A DNA stretch of 64,000 nt, from the NCBI RefSeq assembly GCF_008802355.1, contig NZ_VZRA01000001.1, forward strand, positions 380,980 to 444,979, read 5' to 3'. This DNA comes from Oryzomonas sagensis. Lineage in GTDB: Bacteria; Desulfobacterota; Desulfuromonadia; Geobacterales; Pseudopelobacteraceae. The position numbers and the translations under genes were made by a program. The notes under the pieces are model-generated. The model made no database searches. It saw only the letters and a list, made by a program, of their open reading frames with translations, and was not told the DNA's origin. Shown here piece after piece: positions 52,393 through 62,578 of the stretch (the stretch's first letter is position 1; each line of letters starts with the position of its first letter).

Positions 52393-53729
52393 TTACACTT
52401 TTTTTTATCTCATTACTTTCTGTTTTAATTTTCCTTTTGTACGTTAAAGAAAAAATAATATATTACACTTTACTATCACCAGTATTTTGCTGCTTAATAT
52501 CATTTTTAATAGTTTTTATAATGTATCCGTTTGGCATGGATTTTCTTAGAATCAAAACTATTTTAATTCTATTGTCTTTTCTTTTTGCTTTTTTCTGTTC
52601 TGAAGCATTTGTACCTAATATTTCAAATGTCAAGAATAAAGATCATAAAACTCAGCACATTGTTAAGAGTAAAGATATAAATAAACTATCAATGTTATTA
52701 ATACTTATGCAATTAATTGCACTTTTTTCAGCTTATTTAACTCTTATGAAGGCAATAAACTTTGCAAAGTATGATACGGTGCTTTATGCAAGCACATCAA
52801 TAACATCATCTCAAGCTATAATCAGAGGTGTTATGTCGAATGAAGATTATGGTATTCCAATTTGGCTTAAAATAATCAGTCAGTTTAAATATATAAATTA
52901 CATAGCGCCATTATTTTTTATGGTACTTTCACATAAATCTACTAAAAATAAGTTTATTTGGTTTTTTTCAACAATATTAGCATGTTGTTATTCTGTATTT
53001 TTTTTAGAGAGGAGTGGTATTTTTAGAATTATCGTATTAAATAGCATGTTCTGGTATTACTGGTACAAGCCTAGTATTAAAACTGTAGGATTAAAAATGT
53101 TTAGTGCCATAGTTGTGCTGGTACCAGTTTTTAATTTAATTTTATTGCTTCGAGGGCAGGCAGATTCTGGTGGAGGAAATATATACACATACTTTGTTGG
53201 CGCATTAGCAGGTTTAGATTCATTTGTGAGTGGAAATACTGGCATAGTAGACAGTCTGTCTTTTAACGAAATTTATGTTACAGCTGGAGGGTATTCTTTT
53301 GGAGATGCTCCAATAGGCCAAGAAACCCTGACAGAGCTATTTAAATTTGTTAATAATATATTGCAGCTTGGGTATACTATACAGACTAACCAAGAATATA
53401 TATATAGTCCTATTCAAACTAACGTTTACACTGCTATTAGAGCCTTCTACCAAGATTATGGATTTTTAGGGATACCTTTTGTATTCATCTTGGGGATTGT
53501 AACAAACTATATTCATCGTTATTGTATGAATAATAAGACCATTTGGTCTGGATATATAATAGCATATTTATGTTATGTTGCTATATACTCCGTGATAGCA
53601 TATAATTTTCTTATTCGTGATATTTTAGTGCCATATATAATTTTGCTCATTCTCACGCATTACACAAAATCGAAAAAATTTATTTTTTGTAGAATAGCAG
53701 ATATGAAATTAAATTCGTTGAAAGCGTGA
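52386..53729 (+). CDS. O-antigen polymerase (Wzy-like)
   Basis: 447 residues with about ten to twelve membrane helices and one larger periplasmic loop near the middle (residues about 260-345, containing SGGGNIYTYFVG). Sequence similarity among Wzy proteins is low, so the assignment rests on topology, locus position and AT-rich composition. The window's lowest GC content is in this gene. It overlaps the glycosyltransferase stop by seven bases and is followed by an asparagine synthase gene. Confidence 0.75.
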   Translation: MLITLFFISLLSVLIFLLYVKEKIIYYTLLSPVFCCLISFLIVFIMYPFGMDFLRIKTILILLSFLFAFFCSEAFVPNISNVKNKDHKTQHIVKSKDINKLSMLLILMQLIALFSAYLTLMKAINFAKYDTVLYASTSITSSQAIIRGVMSNEDYGIPIWLKIISQFKYINYIAPLFFMVLSHKSTKNKFIWFFSTILACCYSVFFLERSGIFRIIVLNSMFWYYWYKPSIKTVGLKMFSAIVVLVPVFNLILLLRGQADSGGGNIYTYFVGALAGLDSFVSGNTGIVDSLSFNEIYVTAGGYSFGDAPIGQETLTELFKFVNNILQLGYTIQTNQEYIYSPIQTNVYTAIRAFYQDYGFLGIPFVFILGIVTNYIHRYCMNNKTIWSGYIIAYLCYVAIYSVIAYNFLIRDILVPYIILLILTHYTKSKKFIFCRIADMKLNSLKA

Positions 53730-53734
53730 CTAGA

Positions 53735-55600
53735 ATGTGTGGAATATTAGGGGTAATAAATAGCGGTACAATTGATAGGATCCTAGTTAGCAAAGCGCTT
53801 GGGTTGCTTGCTAAAAGAGGACCAGATGATTTTGGAGAATGGCAAGAATCCGGCGTTTATTTTGGGCATCGCAGGTTATCAGTGATTGATTTGGCAAAAA
53901 CTGGTCACCAACCGATGGTGTCATTTGATCACCGTTTTGTAATAGTCTTTAATGGAGAAATCTATAATTATAAAGAAGTTCGGTGTTTATTAGAACCTTC
54001 TGTTAGTAATTGGAATAGCGATAGTGACACGGAAGTAATTTTGGCTGCTTATGCAAAATGGGGGACAAACTGCCTTAAATATTTTCATGGCATGTTTGCT
54101 TTTGCCATTTGGGATCGAAAAGATAAAGTACTTTTTGCAGCACGAGATCGCATGGGCATAAAGCCTTTTTATTACCACTATTCTTCATCTTGTTTTGCCT
54201 TTTCCTCTAGGCCCCGTTCGTTGTTTTATCTTGAACCTGCATTGTCAAAAGAAATAGACGAGCAGGGGCTTCGATTTTACCTGGAGGCGGGGTATGTGCC
54301 GGCTCCTCACTCCATTTACAAAGACGTGCGCAAACTCCCACCCGCTCATTATCTATTAGTTGATAAGAAAGGGTTACGGCTTGAACGATATTGGGATTAT
54401 CGTCATATTCAGCCAGAATTGTCCTGGGTTCATCGAAGTGAAGAAGAGTTGCTCGATGAACTCGACAGGCTTGTTTCACGGTCGGTTGAATCTCGCTTGA
54501 TAAGTGATGTACCGCTGGGAGCATTTTTATCGGGTGGAATAGATAGTTCATTGGTCGTGGCGATCATGGCCAAGCGTTTGTCGCAACCGGTTAAAACATT
54601 TACTATCGGCTTTGCGGATAAAGCTTATGATGAAAGCTCTCATGCGCTGGCTGTTGCGGAGTGCTTGGGCACAGAGCATCACTGTGAACATCTGCAGGTG
54701 AATGACCTTCTCCAACTTCTGCCCACCTTTCAAGAGGAATACGATGAACCCTTTTTCGACAGCTCGGCATTTCCTGTCATGGCGGTATCACGACTAGCGC
54801 GTAAACACGTGACTGTAAGCCTTTCTGGCGATGGAGGTGATGAACTTTTTGGTGGATACCACTACTACCAGATTGCTCAGAAGATAAATCATTTTTTCGA
54901 TCTGCCTCCACAGTTGCGTTCAGTGATTACTTCCTTGATAGAAAGGTTGCCGCAGCATAAGTTTAAACTTTTATCTGGTGCCCTGCGTCAGCCTGATAGA
55001 GCATCAGCCTTTGCTTTTTCCAGAAGTATTGCAAAGGATTTTGGAGGAGTGCTTACCCTCGATCTCATTGAGCGAACGAAGAGTATATATGCACTTTTTT
55101 CTTCGGCTGCAGAAATTTTCCCGAGGGAGTTGCACCCTAGTGAACAGGGGATGCGACTTGATGCATTCTACACGCTTCCCGATGACTATCTGCAAAAAGT
55201 TGATGTTGCAAGCATGGCATTTTCTCTGGAGTCCAGGGACCCGCTGCTTGATCAGGATTTGATAGAATGGGCTATGAAGCTGCCGCTTCAGTGGAAGCTT
55301 CGGGGGGGCGTGAACAAATACTTACTCAGGAAATTGGCTTATCGTTACGTACCCCAAAGAATATTAGACCGACCCAAGCAGGGTTTCGGTGTCCCTATTG
55401 ACAGTTGGTTACGCGGGCCACTTGAGTCATGGGCAGAGGATCGCCTCTATGACAAGACCTTATTTAGCAAGGTTCCTCTTGATCAGTCTGCCGTGCTTGC
55501 CCTCTGGAAGATGCATAAATCAGGCAAGCGCAATGTTCATCCATTATTATGGGCAATCCTCATGTTCTTGAATTTTTTTGACCGCTACGGGGCCGAATGA
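53735..55600 (+). CDS. Asparagine-synthase-like amidotransferase
   Basis: 621 residues from ATG 53735, so that Cys2 becomes the N-terminal catalytic residue (MCGILG); an in-frame GTG at 53726 is not used. The class II glutaminase domain (2-210) has RLSVIDL and GEIYN; the synthase domain has the PPi loop SGGIDSS. In O-antigen loci such enzymes (e.g. WbpS) amidate uronic acids rather than aspartate. The WbpO/WbpP pair nearby makes GalNAcA, so GalNAcA amide is a likely product. Confidence 0.82.
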   Translation: MCGILGVINSGTIDRILVSKALGLLAKRGPDDFGEWQESGVYFGHRRLSVIDLAKTGHQPMVSFDHRFVIVFNGEIYNYKEVRCLLEPSVSNWNSDSDTEVILAAYAKWGTNCLKYFHGMFAFAIWDRKDKVLFAARDRMGIKPFYYHYSSSCFAFSSRPRSLFYLEPALSKEIDEQGLRFYLEAGYVPAPHSIYKDVRKLPPAHYLLVDKKGLRLERYWDYRHIQPELSWVHRSEEELLDELDRLVSRSVESRLISDVPLGAFLSGGIDSSLVVAIMAKRLSQPVKTFTIGFADKAYDESSHALAVAECLGTEHHCEHLQVNDLLQLLPTFQEEYDEPFFDSSAFPVMAVSRLARKHVTVSLSGDGGDELFGGYHYYQIAQKINHFFDLPPQLRSVITSLIERLPQHKFKLLSGALRQPDRASAFAFSRSIAKDFGGVLTLDLIERTKSIYALFSSAAEIFPRELHPSEQGMRLDAFYTLPDDYLQKVDVASMAFSLESRDPLLDQDLIEWAMKLPLQWKLRGGVNKYLLRKLAYRYVPQRILDRPKQGFGVPIDSWLRGPLESWAEDRLYDKTLFSKVPLDQSAVLALWKMHKSGKRNVHPLLWAILMFLNFFDRYGAE

Positions 55601-55646
55601 ATGGCACGCTAAAATGGACGGCAATCATAATTCCGGGGCCACACAC

Positions 55647-56777
55647 ATGAAGATCGTTATCAATGCTTTTTCCGCACGACGCGGAGGCGGACAGACATAT
55701 CTGCTTAATCTCCTACAATATCTTGAAGATTGTTCAGGACTGGACATTTTCATTTTTTGCCCGGATACTCTGAGGTTCCCTGATCATCCTGCAGTCAAAA
55801 GGTTGACTACAAGCTGGCCAATAGAGAACCCTCTTTTACGCGCGTTGTGGGAAAAGTTTGTGTTATCTAAAATCCTTAAGGAAATTGATGCAGATATTCT
55901 CTTTTGCCCTGGTGGCCTTATAAACACCAGAGCTCCAAAAAGGTGCAAGACTGTCACCATGTTCAGAAACATGATCCCTTTTGACATGTCAGTTCGCCAA
56001 AAATATCCTCTTGGCCTGATGCGGATTAGAAACTGGCTGCTTGAACACTCCATGCTTTCGAGCATGATGAAGGCTGATATGGTGATTTTCATATCCGAAT
56101 TCGCCCGCAAAGTCATCGAAGAAAAATCCCATGGTCACCTCAGAAAGGCGGTGACAATCCCACATGGTATTAATGACCATTTTAAAATAGACAACCTTCC
56201 ATCCAAACCCAAATGGTTGCCGGATTGCGAATACCTTCTGTATGTTTCAATTTTTGATGTTTATAAAAATCAGATGGAAGTTGTGCGTGGTTATCATCTG
56301 TTGAAGTCTCGGCGCGAGATGAAGGAAAAACTCATTCTGGCTGGACATTGTACTGCAGCATATGCATTAAAGGTGATGGAGGAGATTCAACGTCTTGGTT
56401 TGAAGAATGATGTTATCCTGACTGGAAATATCGCCTATCAGGAATTGCCTGCCGCGTATGCCCATGCTAAAATCAACATCTTTGCTTCAACTTGTGAAAA
56501 TTGTCCGAACATCCTCCTAGAGGCGATGGGGGCTGGACGGCCCCTGTTAATATCTGGCATTCAGCCAATGCCGGAATTTGGTGGTGAGGCAGCAGTTTAT
56601 TTTGATCCGTTCGATCCAGAAGATTTTGCCAGACAAATAATGTCAATTATTGATGCTCCCGAGGAGTTGGACCGACTTGGACGCATGGTGGCGAAACGCG
56701 CAGAGAAGTATGACTGGAAAGAAACTGCCCATCGCACATGGCAAGCAATTAGAGAATTGGCTCTTTCCGGCAAATGA
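55647..56777 (+). CDS. Glycosyltransferase, GT4-like
   Basis: 376 residues from ATG 55647; upstream in-frame starts at 55578 and 55614 overlap or crowd the previous gene. The N-terminal half starts MKIVINAFSARRGGGQTYLLN, given here in part (SARRGGGQTYLL), the acceptor side of GT-B enzymes. The C-terminal half has the ENCPNILLEAMGAGRPLL donor-binding motif. GC content is rising again. Likely adds one sugar of the O-unit. Confidence 0.85.
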   Translation: MKIVINAFSARRGGGQTYLLNLLQYLEDCSGLDIFIFCPDTLRFPDHPAVKRLTTSWPIENPLLRALWEKFVLSKILKEIDADILFCPGGLINTRAPKRCKTVTMFRNMIPFDMSVRQKYPLGLMRIRNWLLEHSMLSSMMKADMVIFISEFARKVIEEKSHGHLRKAVTIPHGINDHFKIDNLPSKPKWLPDCEYLLYVSIFDVYKNQMEVVRGYHLLKSRREMKEKLILAGHCTAAYALKVMEEIQRLGLKNDVILTGNIAYQELPAAYAHAKINIFASTCENCPNILLEAMGAGRPLLISGIQPMPEFGGEAAVYFDPFDPEDFARQIMSIIDAPEELDRLGRMVAKRAEKYDWKETAHRTWQAIRELALSGK

Positions 56778-56800
56778 ACGCAATTAGAACTGAGGTAAGT

Positions 56801-57826
56801 ATGTTTAAAAACAAAACACTACTGATAACTGGTGGAACCGGTTCATTTGGTAATGCTGTGCTCCGACGTTTTCTCAATACTGGCATTAAGGAAATTCGTG
56901 TGTTCAGCCGCGACGAAAAAAAACAGGAAGACATGCGTATCGAACTGAATAGCAGCAAAGTCAAGTTCTATATCGGCGATGTACGCAACTATAACAGCCT
57001 GCACTCGGCCATGCATGATGTGGATTATGTCTTCCATGCAGCAGCTCTCAAACAAGTTCCATCCTGCGAATTTTACCCCTTAGAAGCTGTGAGGACCAAC
57101 ATTCTGGGTACAGAGAACATGTTGAATGCGGCGCTAGACAACAAGGTGAAAAAGGTGATTTGCCTAAGTACTGACAAGGCGGTTTACCCGATCAACGCCA
57201 TGGGTATTTCCAAGGCGATGATGGAAAAGCTGATGGTCGCCAAGGCCCGCACAACAGATACCTCACAAACAATTATTTGTGGCACACGGTATGGTAATGT
57301 TATGGCGTCCAGAGGTTCTGTAATTCCTCTCTTCATTAAACAGATTCGTGAGGGTAAGCCGCTAACCGTGACCGATCCCAACATGACCAGATACCTCATG
57401 TCGCTTGAAGACGCCGTAGATTTGGTTGTTTACGCCTTTAAAAATGCACGCCAAGGCGATATCTTTGTTCAGAAAGCCTCGGCATCAACGATCATGGATT
57501 TAGCGATCGCAGTACGAGAGATTTTCAAAGCCGACAATGAGATCAAGATCATCGGGACCCGGCATGGCGAGAAGCTTTACGAGACCCTTTTGACGCGTGA
57601 AGAGAAAAACAAGGCCGAAGATCTTGGGGGGTATTACCGGATTGTACCTGATGGCCGTGATTTGAACTATGGCAAGTACTTCACCGAAGGCGAAGAGAAG
57701 ATTGCAGAAATCGAGGACTATAATTCTCACAATACCCGCCGGTTGAATGTCGGAGGGGTTAAAGAGTTGTTGTTGAAGCTTGACTATATCCAGCAAGAGC
57801 TTGCTGCTTCAGGAATCGGGCAATGA
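56801..57826 (+). CDS. fnlA: UDP-N-acetylglucosamine 4,6-dehydratase/5-epimerase (CapE/WbjB/FnlA)
   Basis: 341 residues from ATG 56801 with GAGGT upstream. The SDR motif TGGTGSFG is followed by the catalytic STDKAVYPINAMGISK, where Met replaces Tyr as in the dehydratase subgroup. It is the first enzyme of the UDP-L-FucNAc pathway. Its neighbours FnlB and FnlC complete that pathway in order. The C-terminal GYYRIVPDGRDLNY region is characteristic. Confidence 0.9.
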   Translation: MFKNKTLLITGGTGSFGNAVLRRFLNTGIKEIRVFSRDEKKQEDMRIELNSSKVKFYIGDVRNYNSLHSAMHDVDYVFHAAALKQVPSCEFYPLEAVRTNILGTENMLNAALDNKVKKVICLSTDKAVYPINAMGISKAMMEKLMVAKARTTDTSQTIICGTRYGNVMASRGSVIPLFIKQIREGKPLTVTDPNMTRYLMSLEDAVDLVVYAFKNARQGDIFVQKASASTIMDLAIAVREIFKADNEIKIIGTRHGEKLYETLLTREEKNKAEDLGGYYRIVPDGRDLNYGKYFTEGEEKIAEIEDYNSHNTRRLNVGGVKELLLKLDYIQQELAASGIGQ

Positions 57827-58947
57827 AGACCGTTCTCATAACAGGGTCAGAAGGCTTTATAGGCAAAAATTTGAGGGCAACACTCCAGGGCAGAGAGGAT
57901 GTGCGCATCATTTGTTTCGATGTGAAGCATGATCACACCAAGCTCCCAGCCCTTCTCTCCCAGGCTGATTTCGTATTTCATCTGGCAGGTGTGAACCGTC
58001 CGCAAAATACGGAAGATTTTCGCACCGGAAATACCAGCCTGACTGAGCAGATTTGCCGTTCTCTTGCTAATAGCGGCAAAATTGTACCGATTGCCATAAC
58101 CTCATCGATCCAGGCTGCCCTGGATAACCTCTACGGGGCCAGCAAACGAGGGGCAGAAGAGGCGGTTTTTTCCTATGGCCGGGAAACCGGAGCGGCAGTG
58201 CATGTGTTCCGCCTTCCCAATGTCTTTGGCAAATGGTGCCGTCCCAACTACAACTCTGTCGTTGCAACCTTTTGCAACAACATCGCCAATGGTCTCCCTA
58301 TTCAGCTCAATGATCCGAATGTAGTGATGAATCTGGTTTACATCGACGACGTTGTGCGAGCATTCGTCTCACTCCTAGATGGCATTGTTGTGATGCGGGA
58401 TGTTTTTTGTGTTGTAGAACCGGTGCATACCATCAAGTTGGGATATATTGTAGAACTAATCCGCTCCTTCCAAGCAAGTCGTGACCTGAAAAGCATCCCA
58501 AACATGGCCGATCCGTTTGTAAAAAAGTTGTACAGTACATATCTCAGTTATCTGCCCAAAAATCAGTTCAGCTATCAACTTAAGATGAATATTGATAAGC
58601 GTGGTTCCTTTACCGAGTTTATCAAGACTCCCGATCGTGGGCAGGTGTCGGTCAATATCTCCAAGCCGGGCATTACCAAGGGCAACCACTGGCATCATAC
58701 CAAAAACGAGAAATTCCTTGTGGTTAGTGGCCAAGGGATAATTCGCTTCAGGCGTGTTGGAAGTAACGATATTATCGAGTACCCTGTTTCCGGCGACAAG
58801 CTGGAGGTGGTGGATATCCCTACCGGCTATACCCACAACATCAGCAACACAGGTACAACTGACCTAGTGACCGTGATGTGGTGCAATGAAATGTTTGATC
58901 CTGAGAACCCTGATACTTTTTTTGAACCCGTGGAGCGTGGAGTATGA
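57823..58947 (+). CDS. fnlB: UDP-L-FucNAc pathway reductase with cupin domain (CapF/WbjC/FnlB)
   Basis: 374 residues, two domains. The N-terminal SDR has [10 protein letters not shown] and YGASKR; the C-terminal cupin (about 255-374) has [16 protein letters not shown], the metal-ligand region. CapF reduces the keto sugar made by FnlA. The start overlaps the FnlA stop (ATGA). Confidence 0.92.
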   Translation: MKTVLITGSEGFIGKNLRATLQGREDVRIICFDVKHDHTKLPALLSQADFVFHLAGVNRPQNTEDFRTGNTSLTEQICRSLANSGKIVPIAITSSIQAALDNLYGASKRGAEEAVFSYGRETGAAVHVFRLPNVFGKWCRPNYNSVVATFCNNIANGLPIQLNDPNVVMNLVYIDDVVRAFVSLLDGIVVMRDVFCVVEPVHTIKLGYIVELIRSFQASRDLKSIPNMADPFVKKLYSTYLSYLPKNQFSYQLKMNIDKRGSFTEFIKTPDRGQVSVNISKPGITKGNHWHHTKNEKFLVVSGQGIIRFRRVGSNDIIEYPVSGDKLEVVDIPTGYTHNISNTGTTDLVTVMWCNEMFDPENPDTFFEPVERGV

Positions 58948-60071
58948 AGAAAATGAAAGTGATGACTATTGTCGGTACGCGCCCGGAGATCATCCGCCTT
59001 TCCCGCGTCATGACCTGTCTCGATCAATATGGCGATCACGTTCTGGTGCATACCGGCCAGAACTATGACTATGAGCTGAATGAAATTTTCTTCCATGACT
59101 TGGAAGTGCGAAAGCCGGACCATTTCCTAAATGCGGCCGGGGCAAATGCTGCCGAAACAATCGGTCAGATGATCATCAAGGTAGATCAGTTGCTGGAACA
59201 GGAAAAACCGGAAGCAGTCCTAATACTGGGTGATACCAACAGTTGTCTGGCAGCCATCCCGGCCAAACGTCGAAAGATTCCCATCTTCCACATGGAGGCT
59301 GGTAATCGTTGTTTTGATCAACGTGTTCCGGAAGAGACCAACCGCAAGATTGTCGACCATATTAGCGATATCAACATGACCTACAGTTCGATTGCCCGTG
59401 AATATCTACTGAGAGAGGGGTTACCACCGGACAGGATTATCAAGACAGGCAGCCCGATGTTCGAGGTATTGAATCACTATATGATAAAAATTGATGCATC
59501 TGATGTGCTGTCCCGGTTGGGGCTGACTCCGCAGGAATATTTTGTAGTAAGTGCCCACCGTGAAGAAAACATTGATTCTGAAATAAATCTGGTTAAGCTT
59601 GCAGCGATACTGAACGGTGTTGCGGAGCATTACGACAAAAGAATCATCGTTTCCACACATCCTCGAACAAGAAATCGAATTGAGTCAAGGGGGTTGATTT
59701 TTCATAAAAAGGTCGAGTTATTAAAACCACTCGGTTTTATGGATTATGTGCATCTGCAAAAACATGCGTACGCCGTCTTGTCTGACAGTGGTACGATAAC
59801 GGAAGAATCGTCGATTCTCAATTTCCCTGCACTCAACATACGTGAAGCTCATGAGCGTCCTGAAGGGATGGAAGAGGCATCCGTAATGATGGTTGGGCTA
59901 GAGTTTGAACGTGTTATGCAAGGGCTCGCCGTGCTTGAGGACCAGCAACGTGGATCGGATAGAACACTATGCCAGGTCGGCGACTATTCCATGCCCAATG
60001 TTTCGGACAAGGTAGTGAGAATTATTGTAAGTTACACCGACTATGTAAATCGTGTAGTTTGGAAAAAATAG
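58944..60071 (+). CDS. fnlC: UDP-N-acetylglucosamine-type 2-epimerase (CapG/WbjD/FnlC)
   Basis: 375 residues, WecB-like. The start [13 protein letters not shown] and the later [18 protein letters not shown] are hallmarks of non-hydrolysing 2-epimerases; [16 protein letters not shown] is in the middle. It converts the reduced intermediate to UDP-L-FucNAc. The gene is translationally coupled to FnlB (ATGA overlap). Confidence 0.92.
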   Translation: MKKMKVMTIVGTRPEIIRLSRVMTCLDQYGDHVLVHTGQNYDYELNEIFFHDLEVRKPDHFLNAAGANAAETIGQMIIKVDQLLEQEKPEAVLILGDTNSCLAAIPAKRRKIPIFHMEAGNRCFDQRVPEETNRKIVDHISDINMTYSSIAREYLLREGLPPDRIIKTGSPMFEVLNHYMIKIDASDVLSRLGLTPQEYFVVSAHREENIDSEINLVKLAAILNGVAEHYDKRIIVSTHPRTRNRIESRGLIFHKKVELLKPLGFMDYVHLQKHAYAVLSDSGTITEESSILNFPALNIREAHERPEGMEEASVMMVGLEFERVMQGLAVLEDQQRGSDRTLCQVGDYSMPNVSDKVVRIIVSYTDYVNRVVWKK

Positions 60072-60086
60072 AAAAGGGCGGTGTGA

Positions 60087-61334
60087 GTGCACATTCTTGT
60101 AGTTACTCAATACTTCTGGCCTGAAAATTTTAGGATAAATGATCTGGTTTCCGGCCTTATAGGGCGAGGCCATCGGGTAACCGTGTTAACAGGCATTCCT
60201 AACTATCCGGAAGGCAAATATTATGACGGCTATGGGCCATTTCAGAAGCATGAACAAGAATATGCTGGCGCCCGGGTGGTTCGCGTGCCGATACTCTCGA
60301 GAGGAAAGGGCAGAGGATTCCGGTTAACGTTGAATTATCTCTCTTTCGTAATCAGTGCGTGCCTTTTAGGCCCCTTACGTTGCCGGAATAATTATGATCT
60401 CATATTTGTTTTTGGGCTATCCCCCATAACCCTAGTGTTGCCAGCATTATTTTTCAAAAAAATACATAAAATTCCCCTAATGCTCTGGGTACAGGACCTC
60501 TGGCCGGAAAGTCTGATTGCGGCAGGGGCGGTTTCATCACCCGCAGTAATTGGCATGGTTGGCAGACTGGTTAAGCTTATTTATAACCGTTGTGATCGGA
60601 TTTTGATAACCTCACGTGCATTTGTTTCCTCAATAATCCAATATGTTAACGATAATGGCCAGATTTGCTACCTCCCTCAGTACGCTGAAGACGTTTACCA
60701 CGTTGTTAACCCCTTTGACAATACACCGGAACGCTTGTTAATACCGGAAGGCTTTGTCGTTATGTTCGCCGGAAATATCGGCGCAGCCCAGGATTTCGAA
60801 ACAATAATCTCTGCAGCAGCACAATTGAGAGAGTATAAGGATATTCACTTCGTAGTCCTTGGCGATGGACGAATGCGTCAATGGGTTGAAGGTGAAATAT
60901 CAAGATTACAACTTTCTGACACCTTTCACTTGTTAGGACGTTATCCCCTAGAATCCATGCCATACTTTTTTTCACTGGCTGATGCGATGCTGGTAACACT
61001 TAAGAAAAATCCTATTTTTTCTCTTACAATTCCAGCAAAGATCCAATCATATCTCGCGTGCGGCAGGCCTATCATAGCCGCCCTTGATGGTGAAGGCGCA
61101 AGAATAATTGAAGAGGCTGCCGCAGGCTATACCTGTACCACGGAAGACCCTACTGCACTTGCTGCCACCATCCTGCAAACTCGGAATACCTTAGACGATC
61201 AACGGCGACTAGCGGGGGAAAACGGCCTGAAGTATTATCGAACTCATTTTGATAGGAACATGCTGATTGACCGTCTTGAACTGTGGATGAAACAACTGGT
61301 AGCTGAAAACAAGAAAAAAAGTGCCGATCTATGA
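60087..61334 (+). CDS. wbuB: WbuB-type L-FucNAc glycosyltransferase
   Basis: 415 residues from GTG 60087, with AAAAGGGCGGTG upstream. It starts HILVVTQYFWPENFRINDLV and has the GT4 donor motif region near residues 315-350. The close WbuB match and its position right after fnlA-fnlB-fnlC reproduce the E. coli O26-type arrangement, where WbuB transfers L-FucNAc. The product is likely one sugar of the repeat unit. Confidence 0.85.
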   Translation: MHILVVTQYFWPENFRINDLVSGLIGRGHRVTVLTGIPNYPEGKYYDGYGPFQKHEQEYAGARVVRVPILSRGKGRGFRLTLNYLSFVISACLLGPLRCRNNYDLIFVFGLSPITLVLPALFFKKIHKIPLMLWVQDLWPESLIAAGAVSSPAVIGMVGRLVKLIYNRCDRILITSRAFVSSIIQYVNDNGQICYLPQYAEDVYHVVNPFDNTPERLLIPEGFVVMFAGNIGAAQDFETIISAAAQLREYKDIHFVVLGDGRMRQWVEGEISRLQLSDTFHLLGRYPLESMPYFFSLADAMLVTLKKNPIFSLTIPAKIQSYLACGRPIIAALDGEGARIIEEAAAGYTCTTEDPTALAATILQTRNTLDDQRRLAGENGLKYYRTHFDRNMLIDRLELWMKQLVAENKKKSADL

Positions 61335-61591
61335 ATATGCTTGTCACCGGTGCAACGGGCTTTGTTAAACATTTCCCCTACAAACAATTGTTGCCGTTTC
61401 CTACTTCTCTCATGCGCATTGCCGGCAAGCTGGCCGGTAAGAGTGCAGCGGTCAATCGGCTCACCGGCTCGCTAACGGTGGACAGCTCAAAAATCCGGCA
61501 AGAACTGGGCTGGGCGCCTCCCTTTACGATGGAAGAGGGGCTTCGGGAGACAGCGGAGTGGTATAAGCAACGAGTGGAGACCAAAAGGTGA
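61331..61591 (+). pseudogene. Internally deleted NAD-dependent epimerase gene
   Basis: 86 codons join two parts of an SDR epimerase. Residues 1-12 (MNMLVTGATGFV) are the NAD-binding start, and residues from about 14 are the C-terminal end (RLTGSLTVDSSKI, LGWAPPF, EWYKQ). A typical family member is about 300-320 residues, so some 220 residues are missing in frame. The stop overlaps the start of the next gene. The protein cannot fold as an enzyme. The intact form commonly sits before the WecA-like initiator in related loci. Confidence 0.85.
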
Positions 61592-62577
61592 CTGGATGCA
61601 ACGATCTCTCGACTATTTTAGGCGGTGCCTTTCTCCTTGGACTCCTCGGTGCATGGCTCACGTCGCATTATGCCTATCGCTTCGGCCTGCTGGACATCCC
61701 CAACAACCGAAGCTCCCATGAACTTCCCACGCCGCGTGGCGGCGGCATCGGTATCCTGGCGGCACTCATCGTATCGGCACTCTATCTGCACGTTCCAACA
61801 TTTTTCTGGCTTCCGGCGATCCTCCTTTCGCTGGCAAGCTTTTTTGATGACCGGCAGGGTCTATCGCCGCGAACACGTTTGATTCTGCAATTTGCAGCGT
61901 CTCTCGCCGTGCTGTTCCCGCAGCTCCTTGCCTTTCCCTCCTCACCAGTCACCTCTTACCTGCTGTTACCCGTTGCATGCCTATTTATGGCCGGTACCGC
62001 CAATTTCTATAATTTTATGGACGGCATCAACGGCATCGCCGGCATAACCGGCTTCGTGGGCTTTGCACTTTTGGGCATATTTGCCGGTCTGACAACACAA
62101 GCAGAGCCCTACCGCATGCTGGCATTTTCACTCAGCGCCGCCTGCCTCGGTTTCCTTCCGATGAATATGCCGCGGGCCAGGGTTTTCATGGGAGATGTGG
62201 GCAGTGTGCTACTTGGCTTTATGTTTGCCGCATTTTGCATCTTGCTTTCGACATCCTTTGGCGATTTCATCGTGCTTGCCGGGTGCCTGTTTCCATTTTA
62301 TGCCGACGCACTGACAACATTGGCGGTTCGGTGGCGCGACGGGGACCGTCTTTCCCTGGCCCACCGCAGACACCTCTATCAGTTGTTTGCAAATCAGATG
62401 AACGTCCCTCACTGGCGGGTCGCCGTCGGTTATGGTATACTGCAACTTTTGGTTGGCTCCAGCATGTTGGCCCTGCGAAAAACCGGCCCTATCGCTACAA
62501 TTCCTTTGGGGCTTGTTCTTTTTGGGTGTTGGTGGTCGGCAATGTCGCGGGTACGCACCCGTGTGGAGGTTAAATAG
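61588..62577 (+). CDS. Undecaprenyl-phosphate sugar-1-phosphate transferase (WecA/WbpL type)
   Basis: 329 residues, about ten to eleven membrane helices. The catalytic motifs ASFFDDRQGLS (DDxx), FYNFMDGINGIAG and FMGDVGSVLLGF define the WecA/MraY superfamily. It starts O-unit synthesis by transferring HexNAc-1-phosphate to undecaprenyl phosphate. The GTG start overlaps the end of the epimerase remnant. Confidence 0.9.
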   Translation: MTGCNDLSTILGGAFLLGLLGAWLTSHYAYRFGLLDIPNNRSSHELPTPRGGGIGILAALIVSALYLHVPTFFWLPAILLSLASFFDDRQGLSPRTRLILQFAASLAVLFPQLLAFPSSPVTSYLLLPVACLFMAGTANFYNFMDGINGIAGITGFVGFALLGIFAGLTTQAEPYRMLAFSLSAACLGFLPMNMPRARVFMGDVGSVLLGFMFAAFCILLSTSFGDFIVLAGCLFPFYADALTTLAVRWRDGDRLSLAHRRHLYQLFANQMNVPHWRVAVGYGILQLLVGSSMLALRKTGPIATIPLGLVLFGCWWSAMSRVRTRVEVK

Positions 62578-62578
62578 C

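Noticed and set aside
52386-53729. Calling this membrane protein a Wzx flippase instead of Wzy
   Set aside because: It has one large central loop as in Wzy, and a clear MviN/MurJ-like flippase gene already lies upstream at 50021.
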